64,000 nt of DNA from an uncultured Eubacteriales bacterium (GCA_949284175.1 CASDVE010000011.1:83198-147197), one strand, 5' to 3'; shown: positions 1 through 11,422, counted from the stretch's first letter. The notes: generated by a model from the letters alone, not told the origin. Numbers and translations are program-made.

Positions 1-3000
1 TCTAAATTTTAATTTGGATGTTAAATACCCCGTCCGCCTCGTCGAGATCCTTATGGATCTCGTGGATCTAAATCATCTGTACCATCTTTTTTCTTGTAGA
101 TAGTTTCTGTCGAGATCCTTATGGATCTCGTGGATCTAAATATATTCTAACTCTTTGACTTTTTATGTAATGAACGTCGAGATCCTTATGGATCTCGTGG
201 ATCTAAATATTATTATTTAGTCGTGGACAACAGTGATTTATGGTCGAGATCCTTATGGATCTCGTGGATCTAAATTTCAGTGGGAATTAATGCTGAAATG
301 GGAGGAAGTGTCGAGATCCTTATGGATCTCGTGGATCTAAATAATAAGGATAAAGCATTTGCCAATTTACAATGCGTCGAGATCCTTATGGATCTCGTGG
401 ATCTAAATATAAGATCATCGATTATCTATAAAATAAATTATAGTCGAGATCCTTATGGATCTCGTGGATCTAAATTTTTATTTCTTGCCAAATAGCACCA
501 TTTTCCCAGTCGAGATCCTTATGGATCTCGTGGATCTAAATTATGTCGTGACGTGTGTCACTCCATAGATCACCACGTCGAGATCCTTATGGATCTCGTG
601 GATCTAAATGTCATACTAGGGTTTATTTGTCATGGCTTGAAAAAGGTCGAGATCCTTATGGATCTCGTGGATCTAAATTTTGGCTCTTGTTTTTTTACTA
701 ATACCCAACAAACGTCGAGATCCTTATGGATCTCGTGGATCTAAATAAAACAGCATCATACTGATGCATAAACTTTTGAAAGTCGAGATCCTTATGGATC
801 TCGTGGATCTAAATCAATTACATGACTTTAATTTATAATCTTGTATAAGTCGAGATCCTTATGGATCTCGTGGATCTAAATACCCCTTTATACCTCATAG
901 TTAAGCCATTTTTAAGCGTCGAGATCCTTATGGATCTCGTGGATCTAAATAAAACAGCATCATACTGATGCATAAACTTTTGAAGTCGAGATCCTTATGG
1001 ATCTCGTGGATCTAAATTTATGTGTATTTTAGTTTTATTAGGTAGGTGGGTAGTCGAGATCCTTATGGATCTCGTGGATCTAAATTGAGGCTGTGCTTAT
1101 AAGTCAGGCGGTGGAACTTGGTCGAGATCCTTATGGATCTCGTGGATCTAAATCAGAACAAATGCTTGCTTATCGAGCGGCCGCATGTCGAGATCCTTAT
1201 GGATCTCGTGGATCTAAATTTCTCCGCATTTTAAACACTTTGTTTCATACAATGGTCGAGATCCTTATGGATCTCGTGGATCTAAATGAAAGGAGCTGAT
1301 TAAATATGTTGAATAACACAGTCGAGATCCTTATGGATCTCGTGGATCTAAATTGGAAACTCTGTTGCTCCACCATATACAATCGCAGTCGAGATCCTTA
1401 TGGATCTCGTGGATCTAAATTTCTATTGTCTTATCCTCTACATCTTTGACATACATGTCGAGATCCTTATGGATCTCGTGGATCTAAATTTTATGGTAAT
1501 AATCCTCAGCCCACTCGAAGACTATAGTCGAGATCCTTATGGATCTCGTGGATCTAAATTTGACACATATGATGGAGAGATTTCCTCAACGGCGTCGAGA
1601 TCCTTATGGATCTCGTGGATCTAAATTGATTGGGGGCATTGTCATGATAAAACTGATTATTGTCGAGATCCTTATGGATCTCGTGGATCTAAATTCCTTT
1701 CTATACTGCTAATGTTCCATTTATTTTGTCGAGATCCTTATGGATCTCGTGGATCTAAATTAGGCTCTATGCTCTTATTTTCTTGCTCCATACTGTCGAG
1801 ATCCTTATGGATCTCGTGGATCTAAATTTTATAAGGAACTGCTTTGGTCTCTTTACCAGCGTCGAGATCCTTATGGATCTCGTGGATCTAAATTGCCATC
1901 AAATACTAAGCGCCACAAATAATAATCGTCGAGATCTTTATGGATCTCGTGGATCTAAATAATTACATCAAATGGAACATTTACTTCACAAGCAGTCGAG
2001 ATCCTTATGGATCTCGTGGATCTAAATTCTTGAAAATTTAGATAAACCTGTTATTGCTGCGTCGAGATCCTTATGGATCTCGTGGATCTAAATCTGTTGT
2101 GCTTGTGGTCGGTGCGGTTGCACTGGGGTCGAGATCCTTATGGATCTCGTGGATCTAAATCGGAGATTGGCAACAGTAATGTTGACGGAACTGAGTCGAG
2201 ATCCTTATGGATCTCGTGGATCTAAATATTATATTCTGCTAAGGCTTGAATAGCCTCTTTTGTCGAGATCCTTATGGATCTCGTGGATCTAAATTTGTAG
2301 CCTCCTAGAATTGAATCTTAAAAAGATATAGTCGAGATCCTTATGGATCTCGTGGATCTAAATAAAAATGTATTTGATCAGTTAGATGGGCAGTATGGTC
2401 GAGATCCTTATGGATCTCGTGGATCTAAATTACAGAACAGATAGAACTTGTGAAGAAATATTTTAGTCGAGATCCTTATGGATCTCGTGGATCTAAATAA
2501 GATTAGCGGGTTTCCCACACCGGAATATAGGCGTCGAGATCCTTATGGATCTCGTGGATCTAAATCCTCCTTTTGGGGGGAAACTCTGTCCTGCCTCTGC
2601 GTCGAGATCCTTATGGATCTCGTGGATCTAAATTCTGATAGCGTCATCTTCAATAAATTCAAACTTCTGGTCGAGATCCTTATGGATCTCGTGGATCTAA
2701 ATATGTGGTGCTGATTTTAAGTATCTAGTTGTACCAGGTCGAGATCCTTATGGATCTCGTGGATCTAAATCACCCATAGTTACTCACTTTACGGTGTACA
2801 TATTCGTCGAGATCCTTATGGATCTCGTGGATCTAAATAGCAAGTTTGCTAGGTTTTTCATCGTTAGAAAAAGTCGAGATCCTTATGGATCTCGTGGATC
2901 TAAATTTCTGGCATAGGATTTTCTGTTGGTATACCAGTTGTCGAGATCCTTATGGATCTCGTGGATCTAAATCACACTCTAGTCTGGACTTTTACATCGC

Positions 3001-5204
3001 TCATACCAGTCGAGATCCTTATGGATCTCGTGGATCTAAATAATAAGTAATTTAAATAATAAAATATCTGTTATTTGTCGAGATCCTTATGGATCTCGTG
3101 GATCTAAATAAATTTTAATTTTTGGGGTTGAATTATGAATCTTGTCGAGATCCTTATGGATCTCGTGGATCTAAATATCCCCATTGGCTTTATTGCTACT
3201 GGTATCCCTTTGTCGAGATCCTTATGGATCTCGTGGATCTAAATATATTGGTGGATTAAAGCGGGCAAGCCTTGTATTGTCGAGATCCTTATGGATCTCG
3301 TGGATCTAAATGTTCTTGATATGGAAGAATTTGAAAGTGTTGTGGTCGAGATCCTTATGGATCTCGTGGATCTAAATTTGTTATGCCAAGTGCAAGTACA
3401 TTTGCTGTGACGGGTCGAGATCCTTATGGATCTCGTGGATCTAAATCTCGTACGAGGTGACATCTCCACAGAACGATGAAGTCGAGATCCTTATGGATCT
3501 CGTGGATCTAAATGAGAAGATATAAAAGCGAATTTGCCTAACATGGTTGTCGAGATCCTTATGGATCTCGTGGATCTAAATCGTAATGTATAAGCGGAGT
3601 ACGTGTCCGCTTGTAGTCGAGATCCTTATGGATCTCGTGGATCTAAATTGCGGTGAAAGAGAAATGTCGAATGCTTTTATGGTCGAGATCCTTATGGATC
3701 TCGTGGATCTAAATTCTATACGCCGGAACTAAGTATTTATATAAACTTGGTCGAGATCCTTATGGATCTCGTGGATCTAAATTGTACATACATTTGCGGG
3801 TGCGGGAAAAAATGAAAGTCGAGATCCTTATGGATCTCGTGGATCTAAATTTATACTGGATATTAAACTATTTGCATAATTAGGGTCGAGATCCTTATGG
3901 ATCTCGTGGATCTAAATAAAAATATTTTAAGCGATTGTTTTTTATCATTCCAGTCGAGATCCTTATGGATCTCGTGGATCTAAATTTGTAATTTTTTGTA
4001 AATGCTAGATAAGCATTTAAGTCGAGATCCTTATGGATCTCGTGGATCTAAATTTGCTCCCAGGCAATTACCTGTGCAAGTCTTTTGTCGAGATCCTTAT
4101 GGATCTCGTGGATCTAAATGTCTATTCCTAATGGCAAATCTCGATAAAAAGCAGCTGTCGAGATCCTTATGGATCTCGTGGATCTAAATAAATAGGAGGA
4201 TTTAAAGATGTTAAAAGACAAAGTGTCGAGATCCTTATGGATCTCGTGGATCTAAATTGGTCATAACTCACCCTCCTAAATTTATCCATATGTCGAGATC
4301 CTTATGGATCTCGTGGATCTAAATTTATATAACTTAGTGGCTCGTCTAATTACAATCAAAGTCGAGATCCTTATGGATCTCGTGGATCTAAATTGTTATG
4401 GTACAATTGGCCGCTATGGTCGCACGAAGGTCGAGATCCTTATGGATCTCGTGGATCTAAATCACAGAAACAGAGTGGAACGAGAATACAAAGATATGTC
4501 GAGATCCTTATGGATCTCGTGGATCTAAATGATGAATTGGCATTAGTAAACTGGGAAGCGAAGAAGTCGAGATCCTTATGGATCTCGTGGATCTAAATAC
4601 AAAGACTATGGCTGATTTAAGCGTATCTACTGGTCGAGATCCTTATGGATCTCGTGGATCTAAATCCATGCTCTTTATTGGTCTTGTAGGCTTTTTCTAC
4701 GTCGAGATCCTTATGGATCTCGTGGATCTAAATAGGCAGTAAGTTAATACCGCCCTTTTTCTCCATTGTCGAGATCCTTATGGATCTCGTGGATCTAAAT
4801 CTCTATCTCCTGCTCAACCAAGAAAGAACTAAGCGTCGAGATCCTTATGGATCTCGTGGATCTAAATGTTTTTGATAATTTAATTATACATCAAATTTTG
4901 ATGTCGAGATCCTTATGGATCTCGTGGATCTAAATGTTAATAGATTTAGTAAACAAAGTAATGGTAGAAGCGTCGAGATCCTTATGGATCTCGTGGATCT
5001 AAATCATAATCGCATTTAAAGCCATCAATAAGTATAAGTCGAGATCCTTATGGATCTCGTGGATCTAAATCGTTTAATAAAATTGAATTTGATGGAAAAA
5101 TAGTGTCGAGATCCTTATGGATCTCGTGGATCTAAATAGAGTATGAGAGAAGTGAGTAGTTGATATTTGAAGTCGAGATCCTTATGGATCTCGTGGATTT
5201 AAAA
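1..5204 (+). CRISPR. CRISPR array 1 (type I-C), leader-distal part
   Basis: The 33-bp repeat runs from GTCGAGATCC to GTGGATCTAAAT. I counted 77 full copies (first at 41-73, last at 5172-5204) plus the last 7 bases of another at 1-7, separated by unique spacers of about 33-37 bp. The repeat contains the perfect stem GAGATCC/GGATCTC around a TTAT loop. The GTCG...AAAT layout matches type I-C repeats, which are transcribed in this direction, so the array reads left to right and its leader lies before base 1. The final repeat is degenerate at its 3' end (GGATTTAAAA), as expected at the old, leader-distal end. One internal repeat (1928) carries a C-to-T change. The spacers at 747-781 and 951-984 are the same sequence. 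Confidence 0.98.
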
Positions 5205-5545
5205 AACAGCTATGAAAGTAACTATGAATTACTTCGTTGATACAGCCAGTCGGTAAATTTTTTCGGTTAGCTGTTCTTCTTGTTTGTTAAAAGAATTCAT
5301 TCTAAATAAATTGTTTTAAATAGGTAAAAATAAAATAGAACCGATATAGGAAGTATAGTGTGTGATAGAATTTAAGGAAATAACTTATGGTAGAAGAATA
5401 TTCTTATCATATTTATCTGTATGTTTTTGTAGTCAGTTCCAGTTGGTATTGAACAAAACATTTAGTCAGTTTCATCCTGTCTAGACTTTTTGGGTTTGCT
5501 GACAATTTACTTGAATTCTATTTCTATTCTACTGTTTTGAAAACG
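5205..5545. other. Intergenic region after array 1, no gene recognised
   Basis: AT-rich sequence with no convincing coding frame. The only structure I see is AACAGCTA (5205-5212) facing TAGCTGTT (5268-5275) around a 55-base loop that directly abuts the last repeat. It could mark the end of array transcription, but the stem is short. Confidence 0.4.
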
Positions 5546-5664
5546 ATGAGAAGCACGCTTTGCGAACTTCTCACGTTCGTGGGCAGCGTCAACATGATAA
5601 ATGTTCGCGGGCAGTCGTCATAAACTTATGCAAGCATAGTTTCTGACTCGTTGCCTTCGCGTAA
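5546..5664 (-). repeat. Dispersed structured element, copy a (reverse orientation)
   Basis: Read on the minus strand, this matches the elements at 53668, 60059 and 60155 in its conserved loop and tail (AACGAG, GACTG, GCGAAC, ACGTGAGAAG), but the stem bases differ in a compensated way. CGCG pairs with CGCG (CGCA/TGCG at 60059), GGCA with TGCC (GACA/TGTC), and GTCA with TGAC (GCCAT/ATGGC). It then carries a duplicated tail (GACGCTGCCCACGAAC) and the second hairpin module ATGAGAAG/CTTCTCAC (5546-5574). No coding function is evident. Confidence 0.75.
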
Positions 5665-5707
5665 AATAGAAATGCAAGCATTTCACTTATGCCTTCCACG
5701 CAAATAT

Positions 5708-5752
5708 AAAAATAGAGCCATGGTTCAGAAAAGAATCCTGGCTCTATTTTTT
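5708..5752. terminator. Bidirectional terminator-like hairpin
   Basis: AAAAATAGAGCC (5708-5719) pairs with GGCTCTATTTTTT (5740-5752). There is an A tract on the left and a T tract on the right, so it could work on either strand. A second short hairpin, GAGATTAT/ATAATCTC, follows at 5753-5777. It separates the array side from the cas operon. Confidence 0.7.
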
Positions 5753-5959
5753 GAGATTATCCATTTCGAATAATCTCGGAATAAGGAAATTCCCATAGAT
5801 ACTATTTTACTATTAATTTCGATCCACAACAAAGTTAATCAAATATTGAATGATAACTCTGTTGACAATTAAAAGAATAACGCAAAAATTTTCTTTCGTC
5901 AAATCATAAAAATAAAATATATTTCTAATATTAAAAAAGTATTTATTGTAAATTAATTC

Positions 5960-5992
5960 TTGAAAAAATCTGGAAATATGTTATTATATAGA
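5960..5992 (+). promoter_or_regulatory. Putative cas operon promoter
   Basis: TTGAAA at 5960-5965 is followed 16 bases later by TATTAT at 5982-5987 (an alternative -10 is TATAGA at 5987-5992). It is the best promoter-like match upstream of cas3 and would give a 5' leader of about 125 bases. Inferred from sequence only. Confidence 0.4.
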
Positions 5993-6044
5993 TAATAAGG
6001 GGAGTTTCAACATAATATCTGTTAATTCGTTTGAATGACAGAGA

Positions 6045-6083
6045 AAAGTCAAGCGGAAATATTTGTGTTTTCGCTTGGCTTTA
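6045..6083 (+). promoter_or_regulatory. Hairpin in the cas3 5' leader
   Basis: AAAGTCAAGCGGAAA and TTTTCGCTTGGCTTT form a long stem with G-U pairs around a short loop, ending about 40 bases before the cas3 start. No long T tract follows, so a simple terminator is less likely than an attenuator, protein-binding site or RNA-stability element. Confidence 0.5.
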
Positions 6084-6122
6084 TCCATAAATGATTTTCC
6101 ATATTGAGAGGAGGTATTTTAT

Positions 6123-8534
6123 ATGGAGGAAAGAATTGCACACAAGGATGAAGCAGGTCGAGTGCAAACAGTAAAAGAGCATAGTTTTCATGTGGCGAAC
6201 TTTTGTAGAGAGATGGGGAAAAGATTTGGTATAGGAAATTTGTGTTATATTGTAGGATTATTACACGATATGGGAAAATTTGGAGATAAATACCAAGAGT
6301 ACATATGGATGGAAAATAAAGAGCAACAAAGAGCTTTAAGAGGAACAATTAATCATTCTGCGGCGGGTGCACAATTTTTAGTGAGAGAATATGGAGAAGA
6401 CAAAGCAAGGGAACCAATTCGAATTTTAGCAGTACAAGCAATAGCAGGAGCTATTGTACAACACCATGGGCTCAAAGATCTTGTAAATTTGGAACAGGAG
6501 GACGGTTTAAAGAAGAGTTGTTTTCCGAAAGTTGACATCGAATATGATGTTGTAAAACAATATATTGAAGAAGAGATTTTAACGGATGCTGCATTAGATG
6601 AATTGTTAAAAAAAGCAGATGAGGAACTTTCATCATTCATTAAAAAAATAGGTGATCTTGTTAGAAAAGATAGAGAGTCACCATTATTAAAAGAAAATAA
6701 GGAATATAGTTTTAGAATTTATACTACTTATCTAGAAAAATTGATTTTATCGATTTTAGTTGATGCGGATTACACGGATACTTATGAATTTATGGATGGA
6801 ACATATAAGCGAAAATGGTTGACTCAAGAAGAGTTGAGAAAGATTTGGCAGGAAGATATTGAATGTTTAGAGCAATATTTATTACAGGAAAAATTTCAAA
6901 AGCAAGATGTTATTTCTAAACTTCGAAGAGAGATTTCTAAGGAGTGTTTGGAATTCTCTTCTCGTGGAACAGGAATCTATAAATTGCCGTGCCCAACAGG
7001 AGCGGGAAAGACGATTGCAAGTCTTCGGTTTGCCTTTTCTCATGCAAAAAAATATCAGAAAGAAAGAATTTTCTACATTGCACCATATCGCTCCATTTTA
7101 GAACAGACAGCAGAAGAAATACGTAAAATTTTGAAAGAAGAAGGACAACTATTGGAATTTCACAGTAATGTCATTCCCGATAATGCATTGGAATATCAGT
7201 TTCTTTGCGAAAATTGGGAAAATCCGATTATTGCTACTACATTTGAGAGATTTGGTGAAACATTATTTTCTCATAAAATGCAAGCAGTAAGGAGATTTCA
7301 TCATTTAGCTAATGCGGTTTTGATTATTGATGAAGTACAGAATATACCGGTAAAGATGATACATTTATTTAATACGATAATGAATTTTTTATGTTATGGG
7401 TGTAATACGACAATTATTTTGTGTACGGCTACACAACCACTTTTAGAGGAGGTACAATGCAAGATTCATTTAAGTGAGCCATGTAACATGATTAAAAATT
7501 TGGAAGAACGTTATTTGGCATTTCAACGGGTACATATTTATAAAGGGAATGGAATATTGAGTTTTACTTCAGAGCAAGCAGGAGAATTTTTGTATGAAAA
7601 GATAAAGGACTATCAAAGCATTTTGATGATTGTCAATACAAAAAAGACGGCAGAAACAATTTATCGCTTTGTAAAAGAACGTTTGAGAGATAGTGCATCA
7701 GAAGAAACACTAATTATTTATTATCTCACAGGAAATATGTGTCCTCAACACCGGATAGATGTATTAGATGAGATACGGGAAACTCTAGGAGAGAAAAAAC
7801 TGATCTGCATTGCAACAAATTTGATTGAAGCTGGCATTGACATCTCATTTGAATGTGTAATTCGCTCTATGGCGGGACTTGATCATGTAATACAAGCAGG
7901 CGGTAGATGTAATCGTCATGGAGAGAAACAATATGGTGATGTATTTTTAATTGATATTAATGACGAAAATTTAGGACGTTTAGAAGATATCAAGAATGGA
8001 AAACAGGTATTAAAATACCGTGTGGATAATAAAAAAGAGGGAGAATGTCTGGATGAATTGCTATCAGTAAAAGCAGTAGACTGGTATTATGAACATTATT
8101 TTTTCAAACGTCAAGGAGAAATGAATGATAAGATTGAGGTAGATGGAAGAAAAACATCAATCGTTTCTTTATTAGGAGGAGGGCATATCTCCAATGGAAT
8201 AGACAAAAAACTATTTTGTGTGGCAGCATTTAAAACAGCAGGAGAAAAGTTTGAACTCATAGATAGCAAGAGCATAGGCATTGTAGTTCCATATAAAAAA
8301 GGAAGAGATTATATTGCTATATTGAATGGAAAAAATAGGGATAAAAAGATGGAGATTCTACCTCTACTTCAGCGGTATACAGTAAATGTATATGAAAATC
8401 AATATAGGGATTTGGAAGCAAAAGGAGCTATTTATACAATAGAATTTGGAAATATGATGATATTAGATGAGGCGTATTATGATGAGGTAGTCGGAGTGAC
8501 AGAAGATGCGAAATTGGATTTTTTATTTCTATAA
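6123..8534 (+). CDS. cas3: CRISPR-associated helicase/nuclease Cas3 (HD-Cas3, type I-C)
   Basis: This is the effector nuclease-helicase recruited by type I Cascade to unwind and shred target DNA. The 803-residue protein has an N-terminal HD nuclease domain (H20, H23 and the HD pair H48-D49 in LLHDMGKF; a further HH near residue 113). A superfamily 2 helicase follows: Walker A PTGAGKT near residue 290, DEVQ box IIDEVQN near 400, TATQP near 436, and the C-terminal ATNLIEAGIDIS and QAGGRCNRHG motifs. The ATG start has the strong ribosome binding site GAGAGGAGG at 6106-6114. It is first in the cas operon; the 211-bp gap before cas5 may hold a second promoter. All key motifs are intact. Confidence 0.97.
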   Translation: MEERIAHKDEAGRVQTVKEHSFHVANFCREMGKRFGIGNLCYIVGLLHDMGKFGDKYQEYIWMENKEQQRALRGTINHSAAGAQFLVREYGEDKAREPIRILAVQAIAGAIVQHHGLKDLVNLEQEDGLKKSCFPKVDIEYDVVKQYIEEEILTDAALDELLKKADEELSSFIKKIGDLVRKDRESPLLKENKEYSFRIYTTYLEKLILSILVDADYTDTYEFMDGTYKRKWLTQEELRKIWQEDIECLEQYLLQEKFQKQDVISKLRREISKECLEFSSRGTGIYKLPCPTGAGKTIASLRFAFSHAKKYQKERIFYIAPYRSILEQTAEEIRKILKEEGQLLEFHSNVIPDNALEYQFLCENWENPIIATTFERFGETLFSHKMQAVRRFHHLANAVLIIDEVQNIPVKMIHLFNTIMNFLCYGCNTTIILCTATQPLLEEVQCKIHLSEPCNMIKNLEERYLAFQRVHIYKGNGILSFTSEQAGEFLYEKIKDYQSILMIVNTKKTAETIYRFVKERLRDSASEETLIIYYLTGNMCPQHRIDVLDEIRETLGEKKLICIATNLIEAGIDISFECVIRSMAGLDHVIQAGGRCNRHGEKQYGDVFLIDINDENLGRLEDIKNGKQVLKYRVDNKKEGECLDELLSVKAVDWYYEHYFFKRQGEMNDKIEVDGRKTSIVSLLGGGHISNGIDKKLFCVAAFKTAGEKFELIDSKSIGIVVPYKKGRDYIAILNGKNRDKKMEILPLLQRYTVNVYENQYRDLEAKGAIYTIEFGNMMILDEAYYDEVVGVTEDAKLDFLFL

Positions 8535-8623
8535 ACAATTTATTTTATTGTAAATGGATAAGTAAAAATATATAAAACAGAGCATATCGTTTTCTATGAA
8601 AATATAGTGCTTATAAGATTTCA

Positions 8624-8695
8624 TTGACTTGTTTTTCCTATAAATATAATTAGCAAGTATGATAAATTGACTCAGGTATAGTATTGAATATAGAA
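8624..8695 (+). promoter_or_regulatory. Possible internal promoters ahead of cas5
   Basis: Two candidates lie in the cas3-cas5 gap: TTGACT (8624-8629) with TATAAT (8645-8650) at a short 15-bp spacing, and TTGACT (8667-8672) with TATAGA (8689-8694) at 16 bp. Either could drive the Cascade and adaptation genes separately from cas3. Inferred from consensus only. Confidence 0.35.
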
Positions 8696-8745
8696 ATATT
8701 ATTTTTATAAGATATTTAGAGTATAGATGGAATGGAGGAATTTGA

Positions 8746-9471
8746 GTGGAAAAAGAAAATAAGATAGAATTGAAGGTATATGGGAAATATGCCTTATTTA
8801 CAGATCCTATTACAAGAGCGGGCGGAGAAAAGTTTACTTATCAAGTGCCTACTTATCAAGCGTTGAAAGGAATTTTAGAGAGTGTCTATTGGAAACCGAC
8901 TTTTACATGGGTCATTGATGAATGTCGAGTGATGAATCCGATTCAAACAAAGACACAAGGGATTCGGCCTCTTGTATATAGTGGAGGAAATACGCTAGCT
9001 TATTATACTTATCTAAGAGATGTAGAATATCAAGTAAAGGCACATTTTGAATGGAATGAGAATCGACCAGAGTTATCCAATGATCGCAATGAAAATAAAC
9101 ACTTTTTTATAGCAAAGCGAATGTTGGAACGAGGAGGAAGAAGGGATATATTTTTGGGAACAAGAGAGTGCCAAGCCTATGTAGAACCTTGTAAGTTTGG
9201 AGAAGGAATAGGGGCATATGATGAAATTGAAGAATTGGCATTTGGGGTGATGGTACATGGAATTACGTATCCCGATGAAGCAAAATTGGAAGAAGAAAAA
9301 GGAAGGTTGACAGCGAGATTTTGGAATCCTGTGATGAAAAAAGGAGTGATCAAGTTTATTCGACCAGAAGAATGCACGATAAAAAGGAAGATGGGAACAG
9401 GTGTAATAAAGAAGTTCCATGAAAAAAATTTTAGTGGTTTAAAAGAATTTGAAGAGGAGGGAGAGGTTTGA
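8746..9471 (+). CDS. cas5c: Cas5c, CRISPR-associated RAMP protein / crRNA endonuclease
   Basis: A 241-residue Cas5d/Cas5c-type protein. In type I-C systems, which lack Cas6, this protein cleaves the pre-crRNA at the base of the repeat hairpin and stays on the 5' handle of the crRNA within Cascade. The N-terminal [20 protein letters not shown] is typical of the family, and no Cas6 gene lies in the locus. The start is GTG, with GGAGG at 8734-8738. The stop overlaps the start of cas8c by four bases, suggesting coupled translation. Confidence 0.95.
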   Translation: MEKENKIELKVYGKYALFTDPITRAGGEKFTYQVPTYQALKGILESVYWKPTFTWVIDECRVMNPIQTKTQGIRPLVYSGGNTLAYYTYLRDVEYQVKAHFEWNENRPELSNDRNENKHFFIAKRMLERGGRRDIFLGTRECQAYVEPCKFGEGIGAYDEIEELAFGVMVHGITYPDEAKLEEEKGRLTARFWNPVMKKGVIKFIRPEECTIKRKMGTGVIKKFHEKNFSGLKEFEEEGEV

Positions 9472-11402
9472 GTTGGAGCAAACAATTAGTAGATACTTAT
9501 GACTATTGCAAGAAATATGTCGGGGTGGAAAAAGAAGGAATGATGTTGTTACCAATTGGGCATTCTACTCAAAATGCACAAATTACGGTTACTCTATATG
9601 AAGATGGTTCTTACTGTTCTGCGACGTTAATTGAGGATAAAGAGAAAGCAGAAACAGTTATTCCTGTTACAGAAGATTCAGGTAGCAGAAGCAGTGGAAT
9701 AACTCCTCATCCGTTACATGATAAATTGATGTATGTAGCAGGAGATCTTTCGCAATATCAGAAAAAAGATAATGTAGAGTATTACCAAAAATATTTAGAA
9801 CAACTGAATGAGTGGAGTTCATGGGAAGATGCACATTTTGCTGTAAAGATTATTTATCAATATATTAAAAAAGGAACGTTGATACATGATCTAGTGGAAA
9901 ATAATGTATTAAAAGTTATTGATAATCATTTTGATGAAAAAGTTAAAATACAAGGGATTCCACAGAGTGACGCTTTTGTACGATTTGAAATATATTCACC
10001 AAATCATACATTAAAAGAACCTTGGAAAGATAAAAGTTTATATGACAATTATATTCAGTTTTATACAAAAAAGTTGGAAGAAAGTGGATTATGTTATATA
10101 ACAGGAAAAAATACTTCTTGTACGGAAAAACATCCATCAAAAATAAGGTATAGTGGAGATAAAGCGAAAATCATTTCTTCTAATGACACATCAGGATTCA
10201 CATTTAGAGGACGAGTTTCTACAAAGGAAGAAGCACTTTCGATCGGATATGAGTCTTCACAAAAATTGCATAATGCTCTGCGTTGGATTATTGAAAAGCA
10301 AGGTTTTCAAAGAAATGATATGACGATTATTGCATGGAATACGACAATGCCAGCGGTGGCAAATCCAGCGGAAGATATATTTTCAAGTGTGATAGGAATG
10401 GATGTAATAGAAGAAGAGGAAGAAAAGATCGATACGAAAGAAAGTTATGCACATAAAGTAAGAAAAGCGATTCTTGGATATAGAACAAAATTAGATCCGC
10501 AAGAAAAGATCATGATTATGGCGTTGGATTCTGCTACAACAGGAAGATTGGCAATTACATATTATCAAGAACTTAGTAGTTCTGACTATTATCAAAACAT
10601 AGAAAATTGGTATCAAGTATGCAGTTGGGCACAATATATGAAGAAAGAATATATGGGATATTTTGGTACACCATTGCCTGTTGATATTATAAATGCAGCT
10701 TTTGGAACATTACAAGCTGGTGGAATGAAGGCAAAGGATGATGTGATTAAGTCAAATATGAAGAGAATTTTACCTTGTATTGTAGAAGGAAAGGCATTGC
10801 CAACAGATATTGTAAAAGCTGTTTATTATAAAATGATTCATATGGCGGCTGTTGATGAATATCAATGGCAGAGATTGCTAGGGATTTTTTGTGCTCTTTA
10901 TAGAAAAGAATACTATGATAAGAAAGGAGTTTTATGGGAAATGAGTAAACAAGAAAATAAAAAAAATGAATTGGAAAGTGTAGATTATCTCTATGGTTGT
11001 CTATTGGCAGTTATGGATGCTATTGAAGATTGGGCGTTAAGAGATCAAAATGGTGGTTCAGCACCAAGAGCGACAAATGAAATGTTATATTTTGCTGCTT
11101 TTCAAAAAAATCCTTGTAGAACAAGAAAAATATTGGAAAATAAATTAGTGCCATATATTCGTAGATTAGGAATCAAAGCAAAGTGGTTGTTGGATATAAA
11201 AGAAGATATCTCTTATCAATTAGTTCAATGCTCTAATAAACCGGAAGAAAACAATTCAAAAGAGGATTTTTCTATTATGAAAAGAGATTTAGATGGAAGA
11301 TTTGCACTTGGATTTGACTGCCAAAGAAAGGAAATTCGAGAAGAGATCAAAAGAAGAAAAGAAGAAAATGAGAAAAAGAAACAAAATGTACAGAGTAATT
11401 GA
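9468..11402 (+). CDS. cas8c: Cas8c (Csd1), type I-C Cascade large subunit
   Basis: A 644-residue Csd1/Cas8c protein, the large subunit that recognises the PAM and helps recruit Cas3. The N-terminus ([26 protein letters not shown]) and position between cas5 and cas7 are diagnostic. The best start is TTG at 9468, inside the TTGA overlap with the cas5 stop and behind GGAGGG. The C-terminal part is rich in charged helix ([11 protein letters not shown]) and appears to be translated separately as the small subunit, because a strong internal ribosome binding site precedes codon 492. Its length is in the normal range for the family. Confidence 0.94.
   Translation: MSWSKQLVDTYDYCKKYVGVEKEGMMLLPIGHSTQNAQITVTLYEDGSYCSATLIEDKEKAETVIPVTEDSGSRSSGITPHPLHDKLMYVAGDLSQYQKKDNVEYYQKYLEQLNEWSSWEDAHFAVKIIYQYIKKGTLIHDLVENNVLKVIDNHFDEKVKIQGIPQSDAFVRFEIYSPNHTLKEPWKDKSLYDNYIQFYTKKLEESGLCYITGKNTSCTEKHPSKIRYSGDKAKIISSNDTSGFTFRGRVSTKEEALSIGYESSQKLHNALRWIIEKQGFQRNDMTIIAWNTTMPAVANPAEDIFSSVIGMDVIEEEEEKIDTKESYAHKVRKAILGYRTKLDPQEKIMIMALDSATTGRLAITYYQELSSSDYYQNIENWYQVCSWAQYMKKEYMGYFGTPLPVDIINAAFGTLQAGGMKAKDDVIKSNMKRILPCIVEGKALPTDIVKAVYYKMIHMAAVDEYQWQRLLGIFCALYRKEYYDKKGVLWEMSKQENKKNELESVDYLYGCLLAVMDAIEDWALRDQNGGSAPRATNEMLYFAAFQKNPCRTRKILENKLVPYIRRLGIKAKWLLDIKEDISYQLVQCSNKPEENNSKEDFSIMKRDLDGRFALGFDCQRKEIREEIKRRKEENEKKKQNVQSN
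10941..11402 (+). CDS. cas11c: Cas11c, small subunit from an internal start in cas8c
   Basis: Type I-C systems are known to make the small Cascade subunit Cas11c by internal translation from the 3' part of cas8c. Here ATG at 10941 is in frame (codon 492) and is preceded by AAAGGAG at 10923-10929 with an 11-base spacer, a near-perfect ribosome binding site inside a coding region. The product would be 153 residues ([14 protein letters not shown]...), mostly helical, with a highly charged tail. An out-of-frame ATG at 10934 competes for the same site. The system is known; the exact start is inferred. Confidence 0.6.
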   Translation: MSKQENKKNELESVDYLYGCLLAVMDAIEDWALRDQNGGSAPRATNEMLYFAAFQKNPCRTRKILENKLVPYIRRLGIKAKWLLDIKEDISYQLVQCSNKPEENNSKEDFSIMKRDLDGRFALGFDCQRKEIREEIKRRKEENEKKKQNVQSN

Positions 11403-11422
11403 TAGGTGTATTTTTTATAATT

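Noticed and set aside
280..5160. Open frames across the CRISPR arrays encoding repeated EILMDLVDLN or RDPYGSRGSK segments
   Set aside because: They are translations of the 33-bp repeat in different frames, interrupted by spacers; not genes.
6049..6348. Minus-strand frame overlapping the start of cas3
   Set aside because: No ribosome binding site or family resemblance; it is the shadow of cas3.
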